From NCBI GenBank assembly GCA_009841005.1, contig VXMR01000068.1:47236-111235 (forward strand): a stretch of 64,000 nt of DNA, in the 5' to 3' direction. Below the pieces are notes generated by a model. It saw only the letters and a program-made list of their open reading frames with translations. It ran no database searches and was not told the DNA's origin. The first letter of the stretch is position 1. Each line of letters begins with the position of its first letter. The translations under genes and the position numbers were made by a program. The stretch comes from Gemmatimonadales bacterium. Its GTDB lineage: Bacteria > Gemmatimonadota > Gemmatimonadetes > Palauibacterales > Palauibacteraceae. Below, in pieces: positions 1 to 8,748 of the stretch.

Positions 1-224
1 CATCGGAAAAAGGATCCGCGCCGGCGGTCGACGGATCATCCGGCGACAGGCGTCTGCTTGGAGCGCTCTCCCGGGGACCCCGCTCGCCGGATGAATTGGC
101 CGTGGGTCTCGAGATGCCCGTCACGAAGGTGCTTGGCGGGCTGGGGCGGCTGGAACTCGAAGGGTGGGTCGAGCGTCGGCCGGGAGGGAACTTCGCCGCC
201 GTCCGGCGGCGGGGCGGCCGCTGA
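1..224 (+). CDS. dprA: DprA C-terminal winged-helix domain (partial, 5' end outside window)
   Basis: The frame is open from the window edge (first full codon at position 3) and stops at TGA 222-224, so only about 73 codons are visible. The tail reads LLGALSRGPRSPDELA and later GLGRLELEGWVERRPGG, which matches the small winged helix that ends DprA proteins after the Rossmann-like core. DprA (Smf) binds incoming single-stranded DNA and loads RecA during natural transformation. The stop overlaps the hemW start as TGATG, so the two are probably co-transcribed. Only the accessory domain is present, so the identification rests on that domain alone; another winged-helix protein is possible. Confidence 0.7.
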   Translation, partial: SEKGSAPAVDGSSGDRRLLGALSRGPRSPDELAVGLEMPVTKVLGGLGRLELEGWVERRPGGNFAAVRRRGGR

Positions 225-1378
225 TGTCCGCCGAGCGCCCCCCCCGCTCCCTCTATGTGCACTTCCCGTTCTGCGCGCATCGCTGCCACTACTGCGATTT
301 CTCCGTCCAGCGCGCGTCGGACCCGCCGGTCTCCCGCTGGCTCGCCGCTATCGAGGTCGAACTCGCCTGGTGGTTCGAGCGCAACGGATGGGATCCGGGA
401 GACACGCTCGACACGATCTTCGTGGGAGGCGGGACGCCTTCACTCATGGGGCCTGCCGGGATGGAGGGGCTGGCCTCGCGAATCTCCGCCTGGTTCCGAA
501 TCGACCCCGCGCGCACGGAATGGACGGCCGAGGCGAACCCGGCGTCCTTCGATGCGCATCTCGGTTCCAGCTGGCGGGCGACGGGCGTGAACCGGCTGAG
601 TCTCGGTGTGCAGGCTCTGGACGATGCCGTCCTGACCTGGCTGGGTCGGCTTCACGACCGGCGCCGGGCCACGGAGGCCGTCACGGAGGCGATGGACGCC
701 GGATTCGAACGTGTGAGCGTGGACCTCATCTTCGGCCTGCCCCCGGAAGTGAAGCGGGATCTCGGGGCGGAGGTGGAGGCGGCGGCCGCGCTCGACGTGT
801 CTCACCTGAGTCTCTACGGCCTCACCGTGGAACCTCGCACGCCGTTGGCCGAATGGATTCGCCTGGGCCGGGTGGGAGCGCCGGACGAGGAGCGCTACGC
901 CGACGAGTACCGACTCCTGTCGCGCGACCTGCGCGCGGCCGGGTATGAGCAGTACGAGGTGTCCAACTTCGCCCGGCCGGGCGCGCAGTGCCGCCACAAC
1001 TGGTCGTACTGGAACCGAACATCGTATCTTGCCGTCGGCCCGTCCGCGCATGGATTTCTTCCACCGATCCGCAGTTGGAACGTCTTTCGCTGGGACCGGT
1101 ATGAACGCGCGCTACAGACGGGCCAGGGCCCGCTCGAAGGCTGGGAACGCGTGGGGCCTGAAGAGGAGGAACTGGAACGGATCTGGCTGGGCCTTCGTAC
1201 GAATCGCGGATTGACGCCCGATTTCGTGCGGAAGGTCTCGTCGGAGGGCCTCCGCCTGGACGATTGGGCCGAGGCCGGGTGGCTGGAGGAGCGGAACGGA
1301 CGCTGGATGGCAACGATCGAAGGCTGGCTCCGCCTGGATGCGATCGCCGCCGAACTCGCCGGGGCTGAGAGAGCATGA
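224..1378 (+). CDS. hemW: HemW-type radical SAM protein (heme chaperone; HemN-like)
   Basis: A 384-residue protein starting at ATG 224, which overlaps the dprA stop. Starts further upstream would add residues before the conserved opening YVHFPFCAHRCHYCDF. Cys17, Cys21 and Cys24 form the CxxxCxxC motif that binds the radical-SAM 4Fe-4S cluster, followed by the SAM-binding GGGTPS. The C-terminal half has the HemN-like WNRTSYLAVGPSAHGF segment. Such short HemN relatives are usually HemW, which binds and inserts heme, rather than true coproporphyrinogen dehydrogenases; HemN proper has about 450 residues and a longer N-terminus. It is cytoplasmic. The neighbour hrcA overlaps its stop by ATGA. Confidence 0.9.
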   Translation: MSAERPPRSLYVHFPFCAHRCHYCDFSVQRASDPPVSRWLAAIEVELAWWFERNGWDPGDTLDTIFVGGGTPSLMGPAGMEGLASRISAWFRIDPARTEWTAEANPASFDAHLGSSWRATGVNRLSLGVQALDDAVLTWLGRLHDRRRATEAVTEAMDAGFERVSVDLIFGLPPEVKRDLGAEVEAAAALDVSHLSLYGLTVEPRTPLAEWIRLGRVGAPDEERYADEYRLLSRDLRAAGYEQYEVSNFARPGAQCRHNWSYWNRTSYLAVGPSAHGFLPPIRSWNVFRWDRYERALQTGQGPLEGWERVGPEEEELERIWLGLRTNRGLTPDFVRKVSSEGLRLDDWAEAGWLEERNGRWMATIEGWLRLDAIAAELAGAERA

Positions 1379-2418
1379 CCCTGCCAACTCTGACAGAGCG
1401 CGAACGGGCTGTCCTCGCCGCGGTCATCGACTCCTTCGTCCGCACGGCCGCCCCGGCCGGCTCGCGAAGGATCGGGAAGGAGTACGCGCTCGGCGTGTCG
1501 CCCGCGACGATTCGAAACACGATGGCGGACCTCGAGAGCAAGGGTCTGCTCACCCACCCCTACACCTCCGCCGGACGGCTTCCCACGGACCTCGCCTACC
1601 GGTACTACGTCGATGCGCTCATGCGATGGGGCAGCATCCGGAAGCGGGACCGGGCGAAGATCGAACGCGAGTTGGGGGACGCCGACACCGGCGGCGTCGA
1701 GGATCTCATGGGCAAGGCGGCACGCGTCCTCAGCCTCCTGACCGGAGAACTCGGCCTCGCGGTCGGTCCGACGCTCGCCACGGCCACGCTCGAGCGTCTC
1801 GAACTCGTACCGCTCTCGAGCGAGAAGGTACTCCTCGTGTTCACGATCGAGTCCGGCGTGGTTCGCACCGTGTACGTGGACGTGACGGCGCGAGTGCCGC
1901 GGGCGACGCTCCAGGCGGTGTCGCAGGCGCTGAACGAGCGGTTGGCGGGCAGCGCCATCTCCGAGATCCAGGCGACGCTGCGCGAGCGACTCGGCGACCT
2001 GAGCTTCCACAACCGCGGGGCGCAGGAACTGATGAACATCTTCGTGCACAGCGGTCCGGACATCTTCGAGTGGGCTCGCCGCGAGCGCGAGATCCACCTC
2101 GGGAGCGCCGCGGCGCTGACCGAGCAGCCGGAATTCACGACGAGCCAGCGCCTGCGCGAACTCCTGCTCCTTACGGAGCGCCGGGAGTTGCTCGCCTCGG
2201 TGCTGGGGGATCGCGGCAGCTCGGATGGCCCTCACGTCACGATCGGCGCCGAGCACGGCCAGCCCGAACTCGATGATCTGACCATCGTCACGGCCAACTA
2301 TGCCGTCGGCAGTCTGCAGGGCACGGTCGGCGTGATCGGGCCGACGCGCATGCCCTATGACAAGGTCGTCTCCATCGTCGACTGGACCTCCGATCTTCTC
2401 ACGCGGCTGACTCCGTGA
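1375..2418 (+). CDS. hrcA: Heat-inducible transcription repressor HrcA
   Basis: A 347-residue protein with an N-terminal winged helix (residues about 5-75, including SPATIRNTMADLESKGLL and HPYTSAGRLPTD, the strongest HrcA signature) followed by the GAF-like HrcA dimerisation domain. HrcA binds CIRCE inverted repeats to repress chaperone operons and is kept active by GroEL. The gene overlaps hemW (ATGA) and dnaJ (GTGA), so hrcA and dnaJ are translationally coupled. The usual partners grpE and dnaK do not lie between them here. No CIRCE-like inverted repeat was seen within the window, but the operon promoter lies to its left. Confidence 0.95.
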   Translation: MTLPTLTERERAVLAAVIDSFVRTAAPAGSRRIGKEYALGVSPATIRNTMADLESKGLLTHPYTSAGRLPTDLAYRYYVDALMRWGSIRKRDRAKIERELGDADTGGVEDLMGKAARVLSLLTGELGLAVGPTLATATLERLELVPLSSEKVLLVFTIESGVVRTVYVDVTARVPRATLQAVSQALNERLAGSAISEIQATLRERLGDLSFHNRGAQELMNIFVHSGPDIFEWARREREIHLGSAAALTEQPEFTTSQRLRELLLLTERRELLASVLGDRGSSDGPHVTIGAEHGQPELDDLTIVTANYAVGSLQGTVGVIGPTRMPYDKVVSIVDWTSDLLTRLTP

Positions 2419-3578
2419 ACCGCGACTACTACGATCTGCTGGGGGTCGCCCGCGATGCGGATGCGGACGAACTGAAGCGGGCGTACCGCCGCCTCGCCAT
2501 GGAATACCATCCGGACCGCAATTCCGCGTCCGACGCGGAGGAGCGGTTCAAGGAGGTGACGGAGGCGTGGGAAGTGCTCCGGGACCCGGGAAAGCGGGAG
2601 CTGTACGATCAATACGGCGAGGCCGGCGTACGGCGCGGCGGCGGAGGCGAGGCGCCGTTCTCGGGGTTCAACAACTTCTCGGACGCGTTCGACGTCTTCA
2701 TGCGGGAGTTCGGCGGGGCCGGCTTCGGGGGCGGCGGCTTCGGCGACCTCTTCGGAGATGCGCGGTCCCCGAACCAGCCGCGCCGCGGCTCCACCCTCAA
2801 GGTCGCCGTCACGATCACGCTTGAAGAGGCGGCCGAGGGGGCCCGGCGCTCCCTCCGCGTCTCCGCCCTGGATCGGTGCGAGCCCTGCGATGGGACGGGC
2901 GCCGAACCGGGGAGCACGGCCTCCACATGCGGGACGTGCCAGGGCACGGGCGAGATTCGCATGGTCCAGCGCTCGATGCTGGGACAGTTCGTCTCGGTGC
3001 GTCCCTGCTCCGCCTGCGGCGGCGAGGGCACCTGGATCGCGGATGAATGCCGCGACTGCGGGCGAACCGGGCGCGTGCGGGTCGACCGGTCCGTCGACAT
3101 CGAGATTCCCGCGGGGATTTCGTCCGACGACTACCTGAAGCTGCGCGGGCGCGGCAATGCGGGGCCGCGCGGCGGACCGCCGGGGGACCTCATCGTGCAG
3201 GTGGAGGTCGAGCCCCACGACCGCTTCGAGCGCAGGGGCGATGACCTCGTCCTCGACCTGCCCGTCACCTTCTCGCAGGCGGCGCTGGGCGACGAACTCG
3301 ACGTGCCGACGATCCTCGGACAGGCCCGCTTGAAGGTGCCCGCCGGAATCCAGGCGGGACAGGTCCTGAGGCTCCGTGGCCAGGGGATGCCGCGTTTGCG
3401 GGCCGCGGGCAACGGGGACCAGTTGGTGCGGGTACACACCTGGACGCCGAGCGAACTGTCCCGGCGTCAGCGCGAGATCCTGGAGTCGCTGCGAGAGGTC
3501 GAAGATGCGCCGCCCGAGCCGCGCCGGGGCGAGGATCAGAGCTTCTGGGAGCGAGTAAAGGCGGCGTTTACGGCGTAG
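2415..3578 (+). CDS. dnaJ: Chaperone DnaJ (type I Hsp40)
   Basis: A 387-residue type I J-protein. The J domain carries His32-Pro33-Asp34, the motif that stimulates the DnaK ATPase; a Gly/Phe-rich linker covers about residues 73-115. The zinc domain has four motifs beginning at Cys155, Cys172, Cys198 and Cys212; the fourth reads CRDCGRTG instead of the usual CxxCxGxG, so its first Gly is displaced. The C-terminal substrate-binding domains follow. The start is GTG in a GTGA overlap with hrcA. The 3' end overlaps the convergent tal gene by 11 bases (3568-3578). dnaK and grpE must be elsewhere. Confidence 0.96.
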   Translation: MNRDYYDLLGVARDADADELKRAYRRLAMEYHPDRNSASDAEERFKEVTEAWEVLRDPGKRELYDQYGEAGVRRGGGGEAPFSGFNNFSDAFDVFMREFGGAGFGGGGFGDLFGDARSPNQPRRGSTLKVAVTITLEEAAEGARRSLRVSALDRCEPCDGTGAEPGSTASTCGTCQGTGEIRMVQRSMLGQFVSVRPCSACGGEGTWIADECRDCGRTGRVRVDRSVDIEIPAGISSDDYLKLRGRGNAGPRGGPPGDLIVQVEVEPHDRFERRGDDLVLDLPVTFSQAALGDELDVPTILGQARLKVPAGIQAGQVLRLRGQGMPRLRAAGNGDQLVRVHTWTPSELSRRQREILESLREVEDAPPEPRRGEDQSFWERVKAAFTA

Positions 3579-4719
3579 CGGACCCTGATGCCACGGCCGC
3601 GGCCGGCTGCCGTGCCATCCGCTCCGCGAGGCTCGCGAGGAGTTGATCGAAGGGGACGGCGAACTTCTCGACGCCCTCTGCCAGAAGCTGGTCCGTGACC
3701 TCGTCCAACTCGATCCCGACGGCCGCCAACTCCACCATCGTGCGACGGGCCTCGTCGACCCCCTCGGTCAGGGTGCCGGCTACGCGTCCGTGATCTCTGA
3801 AGGCGTCGATCGTCTTCTCCGGCAGCGTGTTGACGGTCAGGTCGCCGATGAGCGGCTCGACATACATCACGTCGGAATACGCAGGGTTCTTCGTGCTCGT
3901 GCTCGCCCACAGCATGCGTTGCGGACGGGCGCCGAGCCGTGCGAGACGGGCCCAGCGATCCGTGGCCAGCCGCTGCTGGAAGCCGACGTAGGCGAGTTTC
4001 GCGTTGGCGATCGCCGCCTTGCCGAGCAGGGCCTCGCAGCGAGCGGCGTCGCCCGCAGCGGCCTCGGCCAACGCCCCCAGCCTCCGGTCGGTCAGCGCGT
4101 CGATCCGGCTCACGAAGAAGCTTGCCACCGAGGCGACGTCGTCGACGGGACGCCCCGCTTCGATCCGCTGCTCCAGCGCCTCCGTGTGCGCGTCCGCGAC
4201 CGCCTCGTACGCGGCGATGGAGAAGAGGAGGGTCACGTTCACGTTCACGCCCTCGAACAGTGCCTGCCGGATGGCCGGGACTCCGGCCGGCGTGCCGGGG
4301 ATCTTGATGAGGACGTTCTCGCGGGCCACCTCATCGTGGAGGCGGCGCGCCTCCCGTACCGTGCCCTCCGTGTCGTTCGCGAGGTGGGGAGACACTTCGA
4401 GGGAAACATATCCGTCGACGCCGCCGGAACTCTGCCACACGCCCCGCAGGATGTCGCACGCGCCCTGGACGTCGGCGATCGTGAGCCGGTCGTAGACGTC
4501 CTCGACGCCGAGACCCGCGGCGGTGAAGCGGGCGATGTCCGCATCGTACTGCGCGCTGCCCGTGATGGCGTTGTGGAAGATCGCGGGGTTCGACGTGACC
4601 CCCCTCAACCCTTCCGTCTCGACCCGGCGAGCCAGCCCTCCGTCGACCAGCATCCCGCGCGTCAGGTTGTCGAGCCAATAGCTCTGGCCGTGCTCCTGAA
4701 GCTGAAGCAGCGCGCTCAT
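3568..4719 (-). CDS. tal: Transaldolase
   Basis: A 383-residue transaldolase of the long bacterial class (opening SALLQLQEHGQSYWLDNLTR and VTSNPAIFHNAITGS). It transfers a dihydroxyacetone unit from sedoheptulose-7-P to glyceraldehyde-3-P in the cytoplasm. The Schiff-base lysine is in VLIKIPGT. It is the last gene of the minus-strand set tkt-rpiB-tal, lying 25 bases beyond the rpiB stop, so the three non-oxidative pentose phosphate enzymes probably share a transcript. Its TAA stop lies inside the end of dnaJ, so transcripts of the two strands collide here. Confidence 0.95.
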   Translation of the reverse strand: MSALLQLQEHGQSYWLDNLTRGMLVDGGLARRVETEGLRGVTSNPAIFHNAITGSAQYDADIARFTAAGLGVEDVYDRLTIADVQGACDILRGVWQSSGGVDGYVSLEVSPHLANDTEGTVREARRLHDEVARENVLIKIPGTPAGVPAIRQALFEGVNVNVTLLFSIAAYEAVADAHTEALEQRIEAGRPVDDVASVASFFVSRIDALTDRRLGALAEAAAGDAARCEALLGKAAIANAKLAYVGFQQRLATDRWARLARLGARPQRMLWASTSTKNPAYSDVMYVEPLIGDLTVNTLPEKTIDAFRDHGRVAGTLTEGVDEARRTMVELAAVGIELDEVTDQLLAEGVEKFAVPFDQLLASLAERMARQPAAAVASGSATP

Positions 4720-4744
4720 CTCTCTCCCCTCCCCATCATGTGTC

Positions 4745-5206
4745 TCAGGTGCCCGATTTCAGGTGTCGGGCTTCGATGTCCAGTACCTTCTCGAGCCGGC
4801 GTCGATGCCTCGGGTCGGCCGAAAAATCCGCGGCCAGGAAGGCGTCCGCGATCGCGCGTGCGAGGGCGATCCCGATCACGCGCTCCCCCATGCAGAGGAC
4901 GTTCATGTCGTCGTGATCGACGCCCTGCGCCGCCGAATACGTGTCGTGGCAGACGCCCGCGCGTACCCCCGGCACCTTGTTTGCAGCGATACAGACGCCG
5001 ACGGCGGATCCGCAGATGACGATCCCCCGCTCGACGTCGCCGCGAGCCACCCGCTCGGCGACGGCGAAGGCGAAGTCGGGGTAGTCGACGGAGTCCGTCC
5101 CGTGCGTGCCGATGTCGACGACTTCGTGGCCCGCATCGCGAAGCTCCGCGGCGAGAATATCCTTGTAGCCTACGCCCGCGTGATCCGCCCCGACCGCGAG
5201 CCTCAC
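4745..5206 (-). CDS. rpiB: Ribose-5-phosphate isomerase B
   Basis: A 153-residue protein beginning at GTG (complement of 5204-5206), which overlaps the tkt stop as GTGA. The same frame stays open far upstream, but the family starts exactly here with [13 protein letters not shown]. The catalytic cysteine is in [13 protein letters not shown], and [17 protein letters not shown] is the other conserved block. It interconverts ribulose-5-P and ribose-5-P. The size is normal for RpiB. Coupling to tkt and tal supports a pentose phosphate role. Confidence 0.93.
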   Translation of the reverse strand: MRLAVGADHAGVGYKDILAAELRDAGHEVVDIGTHGTDSVDYPDFAFAVAERVARGDVERGIVICGSAVGVCIAANKVPGVRAGVCHDTYSAAQGVDHDDMNVLCMGERVIGIALARAIADAFLAADFSADPRHRRRLEKVLDIEARHLKSGT

Positions 5207-7263
5207 GCCGGTCGCTCCGCCGCGAGCGCCTCCAGAACCTGCGTGACGAGGGCCTCTGCAGTGAATCCGAAGCGGGCAAAGTTGTCCGCCGCCGACGCGG
5301 ACTGTCCGAAGCGGTCGATTCCGATCACGGCGCCATCCCGCCCCACCCATTCCGTCCACCCGAGGGTGGCGCCGGCTTCGATCGCGACCCGCGGAATCCC
5401 GGGGGGAAGGACCTCTTCCCGGTAGGCCGGCGGCTGCGCCCGGAACAGTTCCCAACTCGGAAACGAGACCACACGCGCCGATATGCTACGGGCCTCGAGG
5501 GCTTCCGCCGCTTCGACCGCCACCTGCAGTTCAGAACCGGTACCGATGAGGACGACCTGAAGGGGGCCCGGCTCCGGTCTGAGGACGTAGGCGCCGCGCC
5601 CCACCCCCTCGCGGGCAGCGCCGGCGGTGCGGGCGAGATGGGGAACCTTCTGGCGCGTGAGCACGAGAATCGTGGGCCCCGAGCCTCGCTCGATCGCCAC
5701 GCGCCACGCCTGAACGGTCTCCTCCGGGTCTGCGGGGCGCAGCACGACGACGCCGGGCATCGCGCGGAAGGAGGCGAGGTGCTCGATCGGCTGGTGCGTC
5801 GGCCCGTCGGCCCCGAGGCCGATGGAGTCGTGCGTCATCACGTAGATGTTGGGCAGTCCCATCAGGGCGGCGAGCCGCATCGACGGCCGGGCGTAGTCCG
5901 TGAACGTGAAGAAGGTGGCGATGTATGGCCGGATGCCTCCGTGGAGGACAAGTCCGTTCGCGATGGAAGCCATCGCGTGCTCGCGGATGCCCCACCGGAG
6001 GTTGCGGCCCTCGGGCGCGTCCCTGGAAAAGTTCGGCGAGTCGATCAACGTGTTGTTCGAGCCCGACAGGTCGGCGCTTCCGCCGATGAGTTCGGGGAGG
6101 CGCGGCGCGAGCGCGGTCAGAGCCCGGCCGGAGGCGGCCCTCGTAGCGATCGGATCGTCGTCGGGGCCGAAATCCGGCAGTTCCTCATCCCACGCCGCCG
6201 GCAGTTCCGACCGGATGCGGCGTTCGAGTTCCGTCGCAAGCTTCGGGTGCTCCGCGCGGTATCGTTCGAAGCGCTCCCTCCATTCGGCGGCGAGCGCTTC
6301 GCCGCGTGCGACCTGCCCACCCATGTGGCTCCGGACGGCGTCCGGCACGAGGAACGGCGGCTCGGTCGGCCAGCCGTACACGGCCTTGGTGAGCCGGACC
6401 TCCTCCTCGCCCAGCGGCGCGCCGTGCGCCGCGGCCGTGTCCTGCTTGTTGGGGGCGCCGTAGCCGATGTGCGAGCGGACGATGATCAGGGACGGGCGGT
6501 CCTCCACGCTCCGCGCGCCTTCGAGGGCCGCGTCGAGCGCCGCCAGGTCGTTCGCGTCCCCGACGGACTGCACGTGCCACCCCAAAGACTCGAATCGCCC
6601 GCTCACGTCCTCGGAAAAGGCGAGGTTGACGTCGCCATCGATCGTGATCCTGTTGTCGTCGTAGAGCCAGGCGAGCTTGCCGAGTCCCAGGTGTCCGGCC
6701 AGCGAGGCGGCTTCGTAGGAGACGCCCTCCATGAGGTCGCCGTCGCTGCAGATGACGTAGGTCCGGTGATCGACGATCGAGTGGCCCGGCCGATTGAACA
6801 CCGCCGCGAGATGCGCTTCGGCGATCGCCATCCCCACGGAGTTCGCGACGCCCTGGCCCAGGGGACCGGTCGTCGTCTCGACGCCCGGGACGTGGCCGTA
6901 CTCGGGGTGCCCCGCCGTGCAGCTCCCCGCTCGCCGGAAGTTGCGGATCTCCCGCAGGGGCAGGTCGAACCCGGTGAGGTGGAGGACGGCGTACTGGAGG
7001 ATCGCCGCGTGGCCGGCGGAGAGCACGAACCGGTCCCGGCCGAACCAGGCGGGGTCTCGCGGGCTGTACCGCATGTGGCGCATCCAGAGGGCGTATGCCA
7101 CGGGGGCGAGCGCCATCGCCGTGCCGGGATGCCCGGAGCCGGCTCGCTGGACAGCGTCCATGGCGAGCGTGCGGATCGTGTCGATGGACTGGGATTCTAC
7201 GAGGGGATCCGCGCTCGGAGCAGCGGACCCGTAATTGGCTTCGGCGGTCCTTGTCTCGTTCAA
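5203..7263 (-). CDS. tkt: Transketolase
   Basis: The protein is 686 residues from TTG (complement of 7261-7263), a normal transketolase length. GAGGGGG just upstream serves as ribosome binding site. The frame stays open for 41 more codons to an ATG at 7386, but those codons are encoded by a palindromic repeat and match no transketolase. Visible motifs are GSGHPG near the N-terminus, the thiamine-diphosphate motif [13 protein letters not shown] ending in DDNRIT, and [15 protein letters not shown] in the pyrimidine domain. It moves two-carbon units between sugar phosphates. It is the first gene of tkt-rpiB-tal. Confidence 0.95.
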   Translation of the reverse strand: MNETRTAEANYGSAAPSADPLVESQSIDTIRTLAMDAVQRAGSGHPGTAMALAPVAYALWMRHMRYSPRDPAWFGRDRFVLSAGHAAILQYAVLHLTGFDLPLREIRNFRRAGSCTAGHPEYGHVPGVETTTGPLGQGVANSVGMAIAEAHLAAVFNRPGHSIVDHRTYVICSDGDLMEGVSYEAASLAGHLGLGKLAWLYDDNRITIDGDVNLAFSEDVSGRFESLGWHVQSVGDANDLAALDAALEGARSVEDRPSLIIVRSHIGYGAPNKQDTAAAHGAPLGEEEVRLTKAVYGWPTEPPFLVPDAVRSHMGGQVARGEALAAEWRERFERYRAEHPKLATELERRIRSELPAAWDEELPDFGPDDDPIATRAASGRALTALAPRLPELIGGSADLSGSNNTLIDSPNFSRDAPEGRNLRWGIREHAMASIANGLVLHGGIRPYIATFFTFTDYARPSMRLAALMGLPNIYVMTHDSIGLGADGPTHQPIEHLASFRAMPGVVVLRPADPEETVQAWRVAIERGSGPTILVLTRQKVPHLARTAGAAREGVGRGAYVLRPEPGPLQVVLIGTGSELQVAVEAAEALEARSISARVVSFPSWELFRAQPPAYREEVLPPGIPRVAIEAGATLGWTEWVGRDGAVIGIDRFGQSASAADNFARFGFTAEALVTQVLEALAAERPA

Positions 7264-7295
7264 TCGCCCCCTCGCACGAGTTTGAATCGCCCTGG

Positions 7296-7467
7296 GCAGC
7301 CAGTGGCAAAAGCCCTGCTGCGTTCGAGCGGCGCTGCATATCGCCTGAAACGCTGCGCTCTGCGTCGCTCCTCGATCACATAGCAACGGCTATGCTCTCT
7401 CGTCGCTCCTTGTCAGGCAAGCGCTTCACCGCTCTCGCCGCTGACGCAGGGTCCTGCCACGGGCTGC
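7296..7467. repeat. Palindromic intergenic repeat, full copy (172 bp, MITE/REP-like)
   Basis: The ends are inverted repeats: the left end runs GCAGCCAGTGGCAAAAGCCC and the right end, reversed, GCAGCCCGTGGCAGGACCC. The interior of about 100 bases has a central hairpin CATAGC-AACG-GCTATG (7379-7394) flanked by direct repeats of CGTCGCTCCT. A shortened copy lies at 46706-46770 and a single end at 37331-37375. No target-site duplication is evident and no ORF is inside. On the tkt strand the element ends 32 bases before the tkt start codon. Confidence 0.8.
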
Positions 7468-7540
7468 TAGCTGGCCCAACGCCGGGAAGCCGGAGGCCGC
7501 GCGAGACAACTCGTGCTGGGCGGGCCGCTTCGGCGGAGCG

Positions 7541-7570
7541 AACATAAGGGTTCGAGGCGCCACCGGAAAA
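7541..7570 (-). promoter_or_regulatory. Possible tkt promoter (weak)
   Basis: On the minus strand TTTTCC (7565-7570) and TATGTT (7541-7546) are 18 bases apart. If used, the tkt message would have a leader of about 270 bases containing the palindromic repeat 7296-7467. The -35 box is poor. The rest of 7264-7628, a 365-base gap between divergent tkt and rsmE, shows no gene; no clear rsmE promoter was found. Confidence 0.3.
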
Positions 7571-7628
7571 GGCTCCGTCGCGGAAGCGCGCGAGGGCTGG
7601 TGGCGATGGCCCGTCGGCGGCGGATACG

Positions 7629-8411
7629 TTGCCCTTCGTGAGCGATCCAACGTTCTTCGCCGACGGTCTTGCGGGCCTGGCGGTCGGCGCGCGGGCCGAA
7701 CTCGCGAGCGACGAGGTGGGCCATCTCCGCGCCGCCCGGATTCGCCCCGGCTGCCGTCTCCAGGTCATCGACGGCGCCGGACGCCGCTGGGAGGCGGAAC
7801 TCGTTACACTGGACCGGCGCGGCGCAAGCTGCCGGCTGCTCGCCCCGCGCCCGCCTGTACCCGCACTCCCGCTTCACCTCTGGGCTCCCGTGGCGAATCG
7901 CGATCGCTCCCTCTGGCTCGTGGAGAAGGTCGTGGAACTCGGCGCCGCCACGATCACGTGGATCGAGTGGGAGCGGTCGCGCTCCGTGGCCGATGCCGGC
8001 CGCGCCGAGGGCTTTCTGCGGCGGGCGGAGGCCCGCGCGAGGGCTGCGCTGAAGCAATCGGGCCGAGGTTGGCTCACTCGGCTGGAAGGCCCCGTGGAAC
8101 CCCGGGAGGCCTTCCGGCGCCATGGGGGGGACGGGTGGCTCGCGGACGCGGAGGGGCGGCAAGGGCTCCGTGGCGCGATCCCCCGTGGCTCGGAGGGCGG
8201 AGGTGCCGGACGCCCGTTGACCGTCGCGGTCGGGCCGGAGGGCGGCCTGACGGGTCCCGAGCGGCGTCGCTGCCTGGAAGCGGGCTTCAGGCTCGTTTCC
8301 CTGAACTCGGCGACACTGAGGTTCGAAACGGCGGCAGTGGTCGTCGTCGCCGCGGCCGCGGCCCTTCTGGCGGACGACGAAAACGAGGCGGACGACGAGA
8401 GGTCGACATGA
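7629..8411 (+). CDS. rsmE: 16S rRNA (uracil1498-N3)-methyltransferase RsmE
   Basis: A 260-residue SPOUT-class methyltransferase. The N-terminal PUA-like part (about residues 1-75) is followed by the knotted SAM-binding domain with VAVGPEGGLTGPE and LNSATLRFETA, the two diagnostic blocks. It methylates U1498 of 16S rRNA in the 30S subunit. The start is TTG 7629 or GTG 7638; neither has a clear Shine-Dalgarno sequence. It opens a plus-strand run of genes and overlaps the HIT gene by ATGA. Confidence 0.88.
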   Translation: MPFVSDPTFFADGLAGLAVGARAELASDEVGHLRAARIRPGCRLQVIDGAGRRWEAELVTLDRRGASCRLLAPRPPVPALPLHLWAPVANRDRSLWLVEKVVELGAATITWIEWERSRSVADAGRAEGFLRRAEARARAALKQSGRGWLTRLEGPVEPREAFRRHGGDGWLADAEGRQGLRGAIPRGSEGGGAGRPLTVAVGPEGGLTGPERRRCLEAGFRLVSLNSATLRFETAAVVVVAAAAALLADDENEADDERST

Positions 8412-8743
8412 CGGACTGCGTGTTCTGCGGCATTGCTTCGGGGGCGATCCCGGCGGACGTGGTTGCCGAGACGAGCGACTGGGTGGCGTTCCGGGATCTC
8501 GAACCCCAGGCGCCGGTGCATGTGCTCGTCATTCCGCGGGCGCACGTGTCGAGCCTCTCGGCTCTGTCGGACGGGCCGCTCGGAACGCAACTCCTTCTCG
8601 CGTGCGCAGCCGTCGCCGGCTCGGAGGGGCTGGAGGACGGATACCGCGTTGTCACGAATGTCGGCGAAGACGGTGGCCAGGCCGTGCCTCACCTGCACTT
8701 CCACGTGCTGGGTGCCCGCCGCATGGGTTGGCCGCCGGGGTAG
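8408..8743 (+). CDS. HIT family nucleotide-binding protein (HINT-like)
   Basis: A 111-residue histidine-triad protein. CVFCGIASGAIP at the start and the triad HLHFHVLG near the end are typical of the HINT1/YcfF branch, which hydrolyses adenosine phosphoramidates and related nucleotides. The CxxC at the N-terminus is common in this branch and may bind zinc. ATG 8408 overlaps the rsmE stop (ATGA). The cellular substrate cannot be told from the sequence. Confidence 0.9.
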   Translation: MTDCVFCGIASGAIPADVVAETSDWVAFRDLEPQAPVHVLVIPRAHVSSLSALSDGPLGTQLLLACAAVAGSEGLEDGYRVVTNVGEDGGQAVPHLHFHVLGARRMGWPPG

Positions 8744-8748
8744 CCGCC

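Noticed and set aside
3938..4495. Open frames on the plus strand opposite tal
   Set aside because: Arg/Pro/Ser-rich shadow translations without motifs; tal on the other strand is complete.
1..7263. CIRCE element for the HrcA regulon
   Set aside because: No GCACTC-N9-GAGTGC type repeat was found; the relevant promoter is probably left of the window.
7264..7386. N-terminal extension of transketolase to ATG 7386 (41 residues)
   Set aside because: The codons belong to the palindromic repeat and spacer, not to any transketolase domain; TTG 7263 with GAGGGGG upstream gives the normal length.
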